NCBI GenBank assembly: GCA_964421565.1
Contig: CAYQXJ010000012.1
Location: 58,501-122,500 of the forward strand
Reading direction: 5' to 3'
From: CAYQXJ01 sp964421565
GTDB lineage: Bacteria; Planctomycetota; Brocadiia; SM23-32
DNA length: 64,000 nt
Of the stretch, positions 1 to 8,941 are shown one piece after another. The stretch's first letter is position 1. Each line of letters begins with the position of its first letter. The position numbers and the translations under genes were made by a program. The notes under the pieces were generated by a model that saw nothing but the letters and a program-made list of their open reading frames with translations, made no database searches and had not been told where the DNA came from.

Positions 1-15
1 ACCTCGCAGTCCACG

Positions 16-54
16 GCCCGTATCGGCCGCCATAGGCGGGCCGCCATAGGCGGG
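16..54. repeat. short GC-rich tandem repeat
   Basis: A 14-base unit reading roughly CCATAGGCGGGCCG occurs twice in direct tandem, followed by a degenerate third copy (CCACCATCAGTGG). It lies upstream of the moxR operon in a stretch of about 250 bases without a gene. No function is evident; it may be slippage-prone sequence. Confidence 0.5.
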
Positions 55-104
55 CCACCATCAGTGGCGCCGTCAAGGCCACGGAAACGGGCCGATGCGC
101 GGCG

Positions 105-116
105 TTATTATAATAA
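105..116. promoter_or_regulatory. AT-rich palindrome containing TATAAT on both strands
   Basis: TTATTATAATAA is a perfect 12-base palindrome inside otherwise GC-rich sequence, so each strand carries a consensus -10 hexamer. I see no convincing -35 on the plus strand. On the minus strand a TTGCAT lies 19 bases upstream of the hexamer, which could serve a gene outside the window to the left. Weak evidence for a divergent promoter. Confidence 0.25.
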
Positions 117-177
117 GGCAGCGCGCCTTGAATGCAAACACCGCCGGGCCCTGTGGGCGGCACGACAGCCGGGATGT

Positions 178-206
178 TTGACCGGTTCTCAGCCCCGCAC
201 TACAAT
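178..206 (+). promoter_or_regulatory. sigma-70-type promoter of the moxR operon
   Basis: TTGACC (178-183) and TACAAT (201-206) are separated by exactly 17 bases. Transcription would begin near 213, giving a leader of about 38 bases before the ATG at 251. The following two genes are spaced or overlapped as an operon, so this promoter probably drives all three. Confidence 0.6.
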
Positions 207-250
207 AATAAGGGGGTCAGGACACTGAAGCCTACAGACAACGGTGCAAC

Positions 251-1213
251 ATGAGCGACGGTACCTCGGAGGTGGCCCGGGCTGGCGAAGCGATCGGGGC
301 TCTAATCAACGAAATAGAAAAGGTTTACGTAGGCAAGCGCGAACGCGTTGAGCTGGCATTGGTGGCATTGCTGGCCGGTGGCCACCTGATCATTGAGGAC
401 GTGCCGGGCGTGGGCAAGACGATACTCGCCCAGACGATCGCGGCAGCCCTGGCGTGCGAGTTCCGCCGGATTCAGTTCACACCCGACCTGTTGCCCACCG
501 ACCTGCTTGGCGTCAACATTTACGACGAGAACAGGGCGCGTTTCGTATTCAAACGCGGCCCGCTTTTCGCGAACGTCGTGCTGGCCGACGAGATCAACCG
601 CACGTCGCCCAAGACGCAAAGCTGCCTGCTGGAGGCCATGAACGAGGGCCAGATCACCGTCGACGGCGTGCCCCACCCTCTTCCTCAGCCGTTCTGTGTT
701 CTGGCCACGCAGAACCCTTTTGAGTTCGAGGGCACATACCCGTTGCCCGAGTCCCAGCTCGATCGATTCTTCCTGCGAATGAATCTCGGCTACCCGACGA
801 CAGAAGGGGGCAAACGGATCATACGTGCGCAGCAGATAGCGCATCCGATCGAGGACGTGGAACCGGTGATACGTGCGCCCGAGGTGGTGGAACTGCAGAA
901 CCAGGTGCGACACGTGCACGTGCCGGAACACGTGCTGGACTACGTGGTCGCGATCGTCGAGGCCACGCGGCGCCATGAGGCCGTTGTCGTGGGCGTCAGC
1001 CCCCGGGGCGCCGTGCACCTGTACCGGGCCTCGCAGGCCCTGGCGCTCATTCGCGGCCGCGGGTATGCCGAGCCCGACGACGTGAAACACCTGGCCGTGC
1101 CCGTGCTTTCTCACAGGGTGCGTTGCCACGGCGCCGGTGGCGGAGGAGCGAACTTCGAGGAAGCTGCGCACATAGTCAGGGGCATCCTCTACCACGTTCC
1201 GGTGCCCCTGTAG
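251..1213 (+). CDS. moxR: MoxR-family AAA+ ATPase
   Basis: A 320-residue AAA+ ATPase of the MoxR type, a chaperone-like class that works with VWA or DUF58 partners in maturation of complexes or envelope stress responses. Walker A (VPGVGKT) lies near residues 51-57 and Walker B (LADEINR) at 111-117. The sensor sequence ATQNP and the motif PLPESQLDRFF follow, and the C-terminal lid domain is complete, so the length is normal for the family. The ATG follows a weak ribosome site (AACGGTG). The next genes encode a DUF58 protein and a transglutaminase, the usual moxR-DUF58-tgpA order. The client of this operon cannot be read from the sequence. Confidence 0.95.
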   Translation: MSDGTSEVARAGEAIGALINEIEKVYVGKRERVELALVALLAGGHLIIEDVPGVGKTILAQTIAAALACEFRRIQFTPDLLPTDLLGVNIYDENRARFVFKRGPLFANVVLADEINRTSPKTQSCLLEAMNEGQITVDGVPHPLPQPFCVLATQNPFEFEGTYPLPESQLDRFFLRMNLGYPTTEGGKRIIRAQQIAHPIEDVEPVIRAPEVVELQNQVRHVHVPEHVLDYVVAIVEATRRHEAVVVGVSPRGAVHLYRASQALALIRGRGYAEPDDVKHLAVPVLSHRVRCHGAGGGGANFEEAAHIVRGILYHVPVPL

Positions 1214-1241
1214 CTCACCCAAATCTTGTGCCGGTGCCATC

Positions 1242-2588
1242 ATGTGGGACGGGGACAGAACCAGACGCGAGAGCCTGGCGCAGATGGCGCTGTTCATGTC
1301 TCGCAATGGCTGGCTCATCGCGGCCGTCGGTGTGCCCGTTACGCTTCTGCTGCGCAGTTTCAGCGGCCTGTTCCTCGTTATCATCGTTACTGTCTTCTGG
1401 CAGTTGCTGGCGGCAAGCATCCTCGCCGTCGTCCACTCGCGGGGGCGGAGCGTGGCATCCGCCTTGCACTATCACCTCACCCCGTGGGGACGGCTGTACG
1501 TGTTCATCTGCGTCGCGCTCACGGCGCTGGCCATATACTGGGGCCTCAACCTGGTGTACCTGGCCGCTGCCTTCCTGCTGGCTGGCCTGGTCGGCAGCTT
1601 CGTGCTCCCGCATTGGATGTTCGCCAGCCTCAGCACCCACTGGCACGTTCCGCAGCACGTCTTCGCCGGTGAGCCCTTCTCCATCGCGATGGCCATGCAG
1701 AACACGTCGCGCAGCCTCAGCTTGTTCCAGATGAACGTTGCCGCTGATGGAACGGACGCAAGGACAGGCGAGCAGTCGGTGCACGCGCTGGAACCCGGTG
1801 CCCAGACCAGCGTGTTGCTGCGCTTTTCGCTGCCTCACAGGGGTAAACAGCGCCTGCCGCAGGCACGGGTAGAGACGGAGTTTCCGCTCGGCGTGTTGCG
1901 CGCGGTGGTCACGAGCGGTGGCGAGCAGGAGGTGCTTGTCTATCCGCACATCGGCCGTCTCCGCCACGACGTGCTGCGGCGCCACAAAGGCGGTGAGGCG
2001 GACTGGTTGGTGAACCTGCGGCGGAAGGACCCTCAAGGCGAGTTCCACAGCCTGCGCCAGTATCAGCAGGGGGATAATCCCCGACACATACATTGGCCTA
2101 CCAGCGCCAGGTTGGGCAAACTTTACGTGCGCGAGTTCGAAAGAAACGAGATGCACAACGTGCTTGTGCTTCTGGACGCTTACTGCCCTGCCGATGAACC
2201 GGCTGCCGAGCGACAGGCCCGCGCCGAACGGTTCGAGCAAGCGATAAGCTTCGTGGCCACTCTGGCACAGAAGATGACCGACGAAGGCGTTTTCTACGCC
2301 TTCCTCGGCTACATGCCGGACATGGTAAGACTCCCCTATGACTGCGGCGCCGGCCACCTGCACGCCCTTTTGCAGGAACTCGCTCTGGCACGACCAAGCG
2401 AGAAGCGCGGCATTCCCGACCTCTTGGATGAAGTCAGCCATCACGATCCAAACACTGGCGAGACATGTATCGTCTCGCCGGGCCCGGTCGAGCCAGTGAG
2501 CATCCCCGACCTGGGCGGGCAGCATGCCCATTGCACAGTCGTTGTTGACGCCAGCGAACCAGGATTCCATGAGTATTTCACCGCTTGA
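1242..2588 (+). CDS. DUF58 domain protein, membrane anchored
   Basis: A 448-residue protein with hydrophobic segments near residues 27-65 and 85-125, then a soluble region ending in a DUF58 module. The family signature is clear around residues 265-300: the stretch QYQQGDNPRHIHWPTSAR, followed by LYVREFE. DUF58 is a VWA-like fold that partners with MoxR ATPases. The gene starts 28 bases after moxR and its end overlaps the start of the transglutaminase gene, so the three are one transcription unit. The specific substrate of the complex is unknown. Confidence 0.92.
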   Translation: MWDGDRTRRESLAQMALFMSRNGWLIAAVGVPVTLLLRSFSGLFLVIIVTVFWQLLAASILAVVHSRGRSVASALHYHLTPWGRLYVFICVALTALAIYWGLNLVYLAAAFLLAGLVGSFVLPHWMFASLSTHWHVPQHVFAGEPFSIAMAMQNTSRSLSLFQMNVAADGTDARTGEQSVHALEPGAQTSVLLRFSLPHRGKQRLPQARVETEFPLGVLRAVVTSGGEQEVLVYPHIGRLRHDVLRRHKGGEADWLVNLRRKDPQGEFHSLRQYQQGDNPRHIHWPTSARLGKLYVREFERNEMHNVLVLLDAYCPADEPAAERQARAERFEQAISFVATLAQKMTDEGVFYAFLGYMPDMVRLPYDCGAGHLHALLQELALARPSEKRGIPDLLDEVSHHDPNTGETCIVSPGPVEPVSIPDLGGQHAHCTVVVDASEPGFHEYFTA

Positions 2589-4866
2589 AGCACACCCGGT
2601 TCATCAACACTCAGCCAGCGGGCAGAGCTGGCTGCTGCTGGGGTCGCTGTATGCCGCAGTGATCGCGGGAGCGGTTCTGATGGCGGCGGCGGAGATGAGC
2701 CTGACATGGGCGGTGGTGGCCATCTTGGGCTGCATCGCACACGGTATCGTCAGCGGACCGCAGGCCAGGCCGGTTCTCTCGCACAAGGGGTGTCAGCTCT
2801 GGAGCGTCGGTGCGTTGCTGTTCGCCCTCATGCAGACGGTCGTCTTCAGCGTCCACATCAGCTACAGCCTCGTTCATTTCTTCATCCTGGTGCAATTGGT
2901 GCTGCTGTTCGGCCCCCGCGAGCGTCGGCAAGTGCGCCTGGTGCAGGTGTTGGTGATCGCCGAGTTGATGGTCGCCGGCATCTGGGCTCTGGACCTGATC
3001 TACCTGCCCGCGTTCCTTTTTGCGGGCCTGGCGGTCATCGTCACGATGGCCGCCACGCAACTGGAGGCCGGTGCCGCCGGCCGTGGCCCGTGGGAGGGCC
3101 ATGCGGCGCGCAAGCGCCTGTTCGGCATCAAGACACTGCTGCAAGCCATCTGGCCCATCTCGCTGCTGGTCTTTGGCGCCATGGTAGTCCTGTTCATTCT
3201 GATGCCGCGGCTCATTGTCCCCTATCGGATAAAGGCGCACGTAGGCAACTGGGTCACGGGCTTCTCGCAGGACGTGTCGCTGCGGGAAGTCGGGATGCTC
3301 AGGGAAAGCTTCCGCGTCGCCATGGAGGTGCGTTTCTTCCGTGTGGATATGGCCGGCGAGCCGCCCTGGGAACCTCCGCAGGTGCTGATGCGGGGGGTTT
3401 CCTTGCCGGCGTATCGACATGGCCAGTGGTTCAGCTACGACAGGGTCCGCGGCATCACGACACATCAGCGCGACACCACCGACGTGGCCGAAGAGATCAC
3501 CAGCGCCGCCACGTATTACCGCTTCGGCGGCAATCCTGTCAGCACTTCCAGGTTGCTGCAGAAGATACGGCTTGTGGACCGTCCCGGAAGCAACCTCTTT
3601 GCCCTCTACCGCTGGAGCGAGATCAGGGATTACGAGGGTACCCCGCGCCACGTGGCACTCAACCCCCTCTCTCATGACCTGAGGAATCCATTCTCGTATG
3701 GCACGCGAGAGTATCAGGTCACATCCGTTGTGCCTCAGTTCTCGGAGGATCAGCTTCGCTCGACTGATTGCCCGGACGAAGCGCCCTCGCTCGCGTTCTT
3801 CTGGCATGTCCCGGATGAGCTGCGCCATGCGCTGAGAGTAACGATCCAGGAGATCGAACGGCTCTACGACCCGCAGAGCGATTACGATCGCATACAGGCA
3901 GCGATCGATTACCTGCAGGATCCGGAACGCTTCTCCTACTCTTTTCGGCTGCCCGACTTTGGTGACCGCGATCCGGTGGTCGCCTTCCTGACTGAGACCA
4001 GGCGCGGAAGCTGTGAACAGTTTGCCAGCGCCCTGGCCATGATCGTGCGGATGTGGGACATGCCCAGCCGCCTGGTGGCTGGATATAAGGGTGGCACGCT
4101 CGACCCACAGACGTTCAACTACGTTTTCCGCGGGCGCGATGCCCACGCGTGGGTCGAAGTCTACTTCGGGGAGCTGGGCTGGGTGGAGTTCGACCCCACA
4201 CCCGCCGCGGACATGACAACAGGGGCAGCGGCGGGGGTGGGCGGAGGTATGAACGTTTTCGCGCGAGCCTGGCGCGCTGTGCAGAGCGCCTTCCGCTGGA
4301 TAGACCTGCGCTGGGAGACGCACGTGGTCGGCTACACGCGCACTCACCAAAGGGAGGCCCTCAGTAGCCTTGTAGCGCTGTTGCGGAGCGCGGCGGACGA
4401 CGCTACCGACTTCTTCCAGCGCCTCTGGCCCAACATACCGGACCTCGGGCTGATCCACTTCGCCCTGGCAGTGGTTGGCTTCACCTTCGTCGCCATGGTG
4501 CTCTACGGCCTGGGGGCGTGGGCAGAGCGAGCGATCGCTCGCCTTCGGCAGCGAGAACGTTCACATGCAGAAGTCCGCTTCTACGAGGACATGCTCCGCC
4601 TGTTGAGCCGCAAGGGACTGCGCCGGCCTCCTCACCTGACGCCGCGCGAGTTCGCCGCTGTGGCGTCCGAGCGGCTCCTGAGCCCGCCGGACGCGGATGA
4701 AGAATCTGTTCGCAGCGCGCTGCAGGCTGTCACGGACTACTACTACATCACCCGTTGCGGCGGCCGCAGCCCCCCAGACGAGCAGCGCCGCAGCATACAG
4801 ACAGCCCTGCGCATGCTGAAGAGAGCGAGGCGCGTGAAGCGTGGGCTTGAACAGAGCGGGGGCTGA
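2569..4866 (+). CDS. TgpA-like membrane transglutaminase
   Basis: A 765-residue membrane protein of the TgpA type: about six N-terminal membrane helices, a periplasmic transglutaminase core, another helix near residues 625-650 and a C-terminal DUF4129-like tail. The catalytic triad is intact: Cys482 in GSCEQFA, His526 in DAHAWVEV and Asp542 in VEFDPTPA. I prefer the ATG at 2569, overlapping the DUF58 stop by 20 bases; an ATG at 2524 in the same frame would add 15 residues and lengthen the overlap. Homologues in Pseudomonas are linked to peptidoglycan or envelope homeostasis. Acyl donor and acceptor are unknown here. Confidence 0.92.
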   Translation: MSISPLEAHPVHQHSASGQSWLLLGSLYAAVIAGAVLMAAAEMSLTWAVVAILGCIAHGIVSGPQARPVLSHKGCQLWSVGALLFALMQTVVFSVHISYSLVHFFILVQLVLLFGPRERRQVRLVQVLVIAELMVAGIWALDLIYLPAFLFAGLAVIVTMAATQLEAGAAGRGPWEGHAARKRLFGIKTLLQAIWPISLLVFGAMVVLFILMPRLIVPYRIKAHVGNWVTGFSQDVSLREVGMLRESFRVAMEVRFFRVDMAGEPPWEPPQVLMRGVSLPAYRHGQWFSYDRVRGITTHQRDTTDVAEEITSAATYYRFGGNPVSTSRLLQKIRLVDRPGSNLFALYRWSEIRDYEGTPRHVALNPLSHDLRNPFSYGTREYQVTSVVPQFSEDQLRSTDCPDEAPSLAFFWHVPDELRHALRVTIQEIERLYDPQSDYDRIQAAIDYLQDPERFSYSFRLPDFGDRDPVVAFLTETRRGSCEQFASALAMIVRMWDMPSRLVAGYKGGTLDPQTFNYVFRGRDAHAWVEVYFGELGWVEFDPTPAADMTTGAAAGVGGGMNVFARAWRAVQSAFRWIDLRWETHVVGYTRTHQREALSSLVALLRSAADDATDFFQRLWPNIPDLGLIHFALAVVGFTFVAMVLYGLGAWAERAIARLRQRERSHAEVRFYEDMLRLLSRKGLRRPPHLTPREFAAVASERLLSPPDADEESVRSALQAVTDYYYITRCGGRSPPDEQRRSIQTALRMLKRARRVKRGLEQSGG

Positions 4867-4896
4867 GCATCGCCGGGGCTTCGCGCCAGCGCGGGT

Positions 4897-5817
4897 TCAG
4901 TAGAGCTGCAAAGCGTTCTGTGCCACCTCGGCTGCGCTCCCAGCGTCTTGCACCGCACGGTATGCGCAGAACGCGCGCGGCGTGGCATCCAGCAGGTCTT
5001 CCGCTGTCATCGACAGTTCGCCTCTCTCACGTGCGGCGAAGTCCCCGGCAAGACCGTGCAAAAACACCGCGAGCTGCACGGCCTGAAACGCCTGCAGGTT
5101 CTGGCACAGTAGGCCGGCAACCAGCCCCGTCAGCACGTCGCCTGTTCCCCCGGTGGCCATGCCGGGGTTGCCCGTGCAATTGACGTACATTCTCTCGCCG
5201 TCCGTCACTATCGTGCCTGCCCCCTTCAGCGCAACCAGGGCACGATGCCGCTTCGCAAACGTCGTAGCCGCCTGCTGCCTGCGCTTCTGCACTTCAGCCG
5301 CAGTGTCAGCCCCCAGCAGGCGCGCCATTTCGCCGGGATGCGGCGTCAATATGCGAACGGCCGCAGCCTCGTCAAGCGCCTCCAGCCGGCCGCCGAGCGC
5401 GTTCAGGCCGTCCGCATCCACCACGGCGGGAACCGGCAGCTCGCGCACCAGCCGCCTGACGGCCGCGACCGTCGGTTCAGCGCGCCCCAGCCCGGGCCCG
5501 AGCGCCACGACGTCCGCCTGCGTTGCCCAATCCAGTATGCACTCCGCGCCCGCCTCTGCCAGCACCACAGAGTCCGGCTCGGGCATGGAACGCGACATGC
5601 AACTGGTCAGTTTGACCTCGAAGATCGGATTCAGGGCCTGCGGCACGGCAACGGTTACGAGCCCGGCCCCAGCGCGCTGGGCACCCCACGCTGCAAGGCA
5701 GCCGGCGCCGGTAAGGCCGGGCGAGCCCGCTACTATCAGCACCCGACCGCAGTCGCCCTTGTGCGATTCCCGAGAGCGTTCGGGGATGTGCGGCAGGCTG
5801 TTCACCTCATCAGGCAC
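4897..5817 (-). CDS. nnrD: ADP-dependent NAD(P)H-hydrate dehydratase
   Basis: A 306-residue ribokinase-like enzyme that repairs hydrated NADH and NADPH, using ADP (or ATP) to remove water. The family motifs are present: LTPHPGEMARLLG in the middle and the phosphate-binding signature NPGMATGGTGDVLTGLVAG near the C terminus. The N-terminal epimerase domain (NnrE) that is fused in many bacteria is absent, and no separate nnrE lies in the window. The start overlaps the end of larB by 8 bases, so the two are translationally coupled. The gene converges on the transglutaminase gene with a gap of only 30 bases. Confidence 0.9.
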   Translation of the reverse strand: MPDEVNSLPHIPERSRESHKGDCGRVLIVAGSPGLTGAGCLAAWGAQRAGAGLVTVAVPQALNPIFEVKLTSCMSRSMPEPDSVVLAEAGAECILDWATQADVVALGPGLGRAEPTVAAVRRLVRELPVPAVVDADGLNALGGRLEALDEAAAVRILTPHPGEMARLLGADTAAEVQKRRQQAATTFAKRHRALVALKGAGTIVTDGERMYVNCTGNPGMATGGTGDVLTGLVAGLLCQNLQAFQAVQLAVFLHGLAGDFAARERGELSMTAEDLLDATPRAFCAYRAVQDAGSAAEVAQNALQLY

Positions 5818-6595
5818 GGGCGCTCACCTCCCCTCCCCCCACGACCAGGCCGTTGATCATCGCCGCCATGTAGCCTGCGCCGAATCCGTTGTCTATGTTG
5901 ACCACCGCCACCCCGGCAGCGCAACTGTTGAGCATGGTAAGCAGAGGGGCTATGCCCCCGAAGCTGGCCCCATATCCGATGCTGGTCGGCACCGCTATGA
6001 CCGGCTTTGCCACCAATCCCCCCACCACGCTGGCCAGTGCCCCTTCCATACCGGCGACGACCACCAGTACGTTCGCACGCTCGAGCTCCTCGCGATAGGC
6101 CAGGAGCCTGTGCAGTCCGGCTACGCCGACATCGCTGATGACCTGCACGTTGGCGCCGAGCATGCCTGCAGTCACGGACGCCTCCTCGGCCACCGGCAGG
6201 TCACTGGTGCCGGCGGTGAGGATCAGAACGCGACCGAGGCTCTGTTCGGGGCTTTGCCGCACTGTTACGCATCGGCCGGCGCTGTGATACCGGGCATCAG
6301 GCAGCACGGCCCTGACAGCGGCGTAGTCGTCTTCGTCTGCCCGTGTTGCCAGCAGGTCGCTGCCGGCGGCGAGTATGCGTTCGGCGATCTGCCCGACTTG
6401 CTCGGCGGTCTTGCCCTCGCAGAAGATAACTTCCGGCGCGCCACACCGCAGGCTGCGATGGTGATCGATGCGAGCGAAGCCGATGTCTTCGAAGGGCAGG
6501 CGGCGCATGCTCTGCAGCGCGTCCTCGGCCGCAAGGCGCCCGGCTGCTACGTCCTGCAGTAGACTTCTGATCGTTTCTTCTCTCACGGGCTGCAC
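5810..6595 (-). CDS. larB: LarB, nickel-pincer cofactor biosynthesis carboxylase
   Basis: A 261-residue LarB homologue. LarB carboxylates the pyridinium ring of nicotinic acid adenine dinucleotide in the first step of the nickel-pincer nucleotide made for lactate racemase and related enzymes. The N-terminal helical segment has the typical phrase FEDIGFARIDHHR; the PurE-like domain carries GTSDLPVAEEA and the C-terminal VNIDNGFGAGYMAAMI. The LarC and LarE genes that complete the pathway are not in this window. The gene starts 8 bases after tsaD and overlaps nnrD. Confidence 0.9.
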   Translation of the reverse strand: MQPVREETIRSLLQDVAAGRLAAEDALQSMRRLPFEDIGFARIDHHRSLRCGAPEVIFCEGKTAEQVGQIAERILAAGSDLLATRADEDDYAAVRAVLPDARYHSAGRCVTVRQSPEQSLGRVLILTAGTSDLPVAEEASVTAGMLGANVQVISDVGVAGLHRLLAYREELERANVLVVVAGMEGALASVVGGLVAKPVIAVPTSIGYGASFGGIAPLLTMLNSCAAGVAVVNIDNGFGAGYMAAMINGLVVGGGEVSARA

Positions 6596-6603
6596 TTCTC
6601 CAT

Positions 6604-7617
6604 TCAGGGCGAAGCTTGCACGTCGAGCGGGGCTGTCCGTCCCGCGCAGAGCAGATGATAGCCGACACCGGCAACAATAGCCGCATTATCGGTACAGAGC
6701 CTGAGGGGGGCCAGGTGAACAGCTAAGCCGGCGCTGTCAGCCCGGGCCAGAAGCTCCTGCCGCAGCCGAGAGTTGGCCGCCACGCCACCCCCGACGATCA
6801 ATGACTTAGCCGCATGGCGTCTGGCCGCATCAAATGCCTTGCCGGCCAGCACTTCGACAACAGCCTCCTGAAACGAAGCCGCCACGTCCGCGACGAACTG
6901 CTCGCCGTAGTGCATCGCCTCGATGTCACGTGTGGAAGAGTCAGGCCCAAGGCAGTGATAGAGGACGGCGGTCTTCAACCCGCTGAAGCTGAAATCGCTG
7001 CTGCCGGGCTCCAGCCAACTCCGGGGGAAGTCGACAGCTTGCGGGTCCCCTGCGCGCGCGACTCGATCAATCTGCGGCCCGCCGGGATAGCCGAGGTGCA
7101 GGATCTTGGCAACCTTGTCGAATGCCTCGCCCGCCGCGTCGTCAATGGTGCCGCCGAGTGGTCTGTGATCCAGCGGTCCCGTCGTCAGGAAGAGGCTTGT
7201 ATGACCGCCGCTGACGACAAGGCTTACGGCAGGCAACTCCGGCTCATGCCCGTCGAGCCAGGCACCGTATATATGGGCATGCAGGTGATTTACGGCCAGC
7301 AGCGGAACTCCCGTCGCCCACGCCAGCGCCTTCGCACACGTCAGGCCCACCAGCAATGCGCCTATCAAACCGGGCGCATTCGTTGCGGCTACCGCGTCTA
7401 TCTCTTCCAACCGAACGCCGGCTTCTTGAAGGGCCAGGTGGGTAACGGGCAGAACGCTCTCGACGTGGGCTCGGCAAGCCAGTTCCGGCACGACGCCGCC
7501 GAACCGGGCATGCAGTTCATTCTGCGTGCTGACCACCGATGACAGGATGGTTCGGCCTTCCTCAACTACGGAAGCCGCCGTTTCGTCGCAGGAACTCTCT
7601 ATGCCCAGTACTCTCAT
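6604..7617 (-). CDS. tsaD: tRNA N6-adenosine threonylcarbamoyltransferase TsaD
   Basis: A 337-residue Kae1/TsaD protein that transfers the threonylcarbamoyl group to A37 of ANN-decoding tRNAs. The ATG at 7617 is chosen because it gives the conserved N terminus MRVLGIESSCDETAAS and follows CGGAG; an upstream in-frame ATG at 7722 adds 35 unconserved residues. The metal-binding HLHAH motif is at 111-115, SGGHTSL and the glycine-rich IVGGGVAANSRLR lie downstream, and CTDNAA near the C terminus supplies the third metal ligand. It is the first gene of the tsaD-larB-nnrD operon. tsaB, tsaC and tsaE are not in this window. Confidence 0.96.
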   Translation of the reverse strand: MRVLGIESSCDETAASVVEEGRTILSSVVSTQNELHARFGGVVPELACRAHVESVLPVTHLALQEAGVRLEEIDAVAATNAPGLIGALLVGLTCAKALAWATGVPLLAVNHLHAHIYGAWLDGHEPELPAVSLVVSGGHTSLFLTTGPLDHRPLGGTIDDAAGEAFDKVAKILHLGYPGGPQIDRVARAGDPQAVDFPRSWLEPGSSDFSFSGLKTAVLYHCLGPDSSTRDIEAMHYGEQFVADVAASFQEAVVEVLAGKAFDAARRHAAKSLIVGGGVAANSRLRQELLARADSAGLAVHLAPLRLCTDNAAIVAGVGYHLLCAGRTAPLDVQASP

Positions 7618-7737
7618 GCCGCTCCGAATGTAGGGTACTTTCCCCCCCTGGCATCCTGATGACATTCTAACTGGCCCGTGGCCAGCGTCAAAACGTAGCC
7701 CCCATCGCCCCCGGCGCGTCAACGCCCCTGCGGGCGC

Positions 7738-8769
7738 TCAGCGCGGCGGCTGTCTCGTGCGGGTATGCTTCTGCTCAAGGACGGCTTCCTCACCCAGGGC
7801 GGCACGGTAGCCGCCGTCGCGCAGCCAGCGCAGGGCGCGCTGGTCTTCCCGCAGATAGGCGTCCCAGAAGGCCAGCGAGCCCGCGCGTATGAGCCGCTGA
7901 AACTCGGCATCCTTCGGTCCTGGGCGCAGCCTGCCGCGGCCGCTGAAGACCATGTGGTCGCCGCCCTGAAACGTAACCAGGTACTGCGGTGGGCCGTTGA
8001 TGTTGTCGTACGCCACGCGACGGTCCTCGGGGCGTGTCTCGCGGATCGGACTCTCATCCAGAGTGCCCGTCATGTGGAGGCAAGGTATGTCCACGCCCGA
8101 GAATGCCTGCCGCCACGTATCCGGACGCGGCGGCGCGGGCGAACTCATGGCAACGGCTGCGCGCACGCGCCCATCGGCCATGCTCCACTGGCGCCCTCGC
8201 GGCAGCACGAAGCTCTGGCCGGCGACGATAAGCGTCGTATGCGCGCCGAAGGAATGCCCCGCCATCCCCACACGGCCGAGGTCCGCGCGCCCCCTTAGCC
8301 AGTGTTCCCTTTTGTTCAGATCTGCCAGCATGCCAAGCACGAAGCGAACGTCGCGGGGACGCTCCACGGCGTTGCGAGGGTCCATTGTTGCCCTGCGGAT
8401 CGCCTCCAGAGGGTCGGCCGACCCGCGCCAGACCTCCGCGTCGCTGCCAGCGTGCTGCAGGTGAACGCACAGGTAGCCGTGACTGGCCCAGTGCCGGCCC
8501 AGATATTCATAGCCACCACGCGAACCACCGGCGCCGTGGCTGAACAGCACCACCGGGCAGTGGCGTTGGCCTTCCGGTGCATAGACTTTGACCGGCACGG
8601 TGCGTTCGCGCCCCGCATCTCGCCACTCGAAAAGGGCCACTGCGACACCATAGACACCGGACTCGGAGTATTGGGGCTCTGCCTCCTCAACAGCACTGAC
8701 AGCCGCCGAACAGAAGAGAGCCAGAGCCACACCGGCCGATAGGAACGCCAGCCAACTTCCGCGATGCAT
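7738..8769 (-). CDS. secreted alpha/beta hydrolase
   Basis: A 343-residue alpha/beta hydrolase related to the dienelactone hydrolase / PAF-acetylhydrolase-like group. Residues 1-26 form a signal peptide ending near VSAVEEA. LFSHGAGGS is the oxyanion-hole region and GHSFGAH is the nucleophile elbow with the catalytic Ser. GTLDESP (acid region) and GGDHMVFSG (catalytic His) follow. The start is supported by GGAGGAGG seven bases upstream. It stands alone between tsaD and the divergent hisH. The substrate is probably an ester but cannot be defined; homologues are often annotated as acetylhydrolases or chlorophyllase-like. Confidence 0.85.
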   Translation of the reverse strand: MHRGSWLAFLSAGVALALFCSAAVSAVEEAEPQYSESGVYGVAVALFEWRDAGRERTVPVKVYAPEGQRHCPVVLFSHGAGGSRGGYEYLGRHWASHGYLCVHLQHAGSDAEVWRGSADPLEAIRRATMDPRNAVERPRDVRFVLGMLADLNKREHWLRGRADLGRVGMAGHSFGAHTTLIVAGQSFVLPRGRQWSMADGRVRAAVAMSSPAPPRPDTWRQAFSGVDIPCLHMTGTLDESPIRETRPEDRRVAYDNINGPPQYLVTFQGGDHMVFSGRGRLRPGPKDAEFQRLIRAGSLAFWDAYLREDQRALRWLRDGGYRAALGEEAVLEQKHTRTRQPPR

Positions 8770-8845
8770 GGGCCATCCTCCTCCGCTGCAACTACCACCA
8801 TGTATAACACGCCGGGAAGCAGCGCATTACAGTGTATGTTCGGCA

Positions 8846-8875
8846 TTGGCGGCCTTTGCCGCCCGATGATACAAT
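8846..8875 (+). promoter_or_regulatory. promoter of the hisH-hisF pair
   Basis: TTGGCG (8846-8851) and TACAAT (8870-8875) are 18 bases apart, and the -10 is preceded by TG in the extended -10 position (TGATACAAT). This leaves a leader of roughly 60 bases before the ATG at 8942. Confidence 0.5.
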
Positions 8876-8941
8876 CATTCCGTGGTTTCTTGTGCGGCCT
8901 GGGGCCCGCACGCCCTCAATCCCGTGATTGTACATCCCGCT

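Noticed and set aside
302..1420. Long minus-strand open frame opposite moxR
   Set aside because: Antisense to a clear MoxR protein in GC-rich DNA; rich in His, Arg and Val without any recognisable domain.
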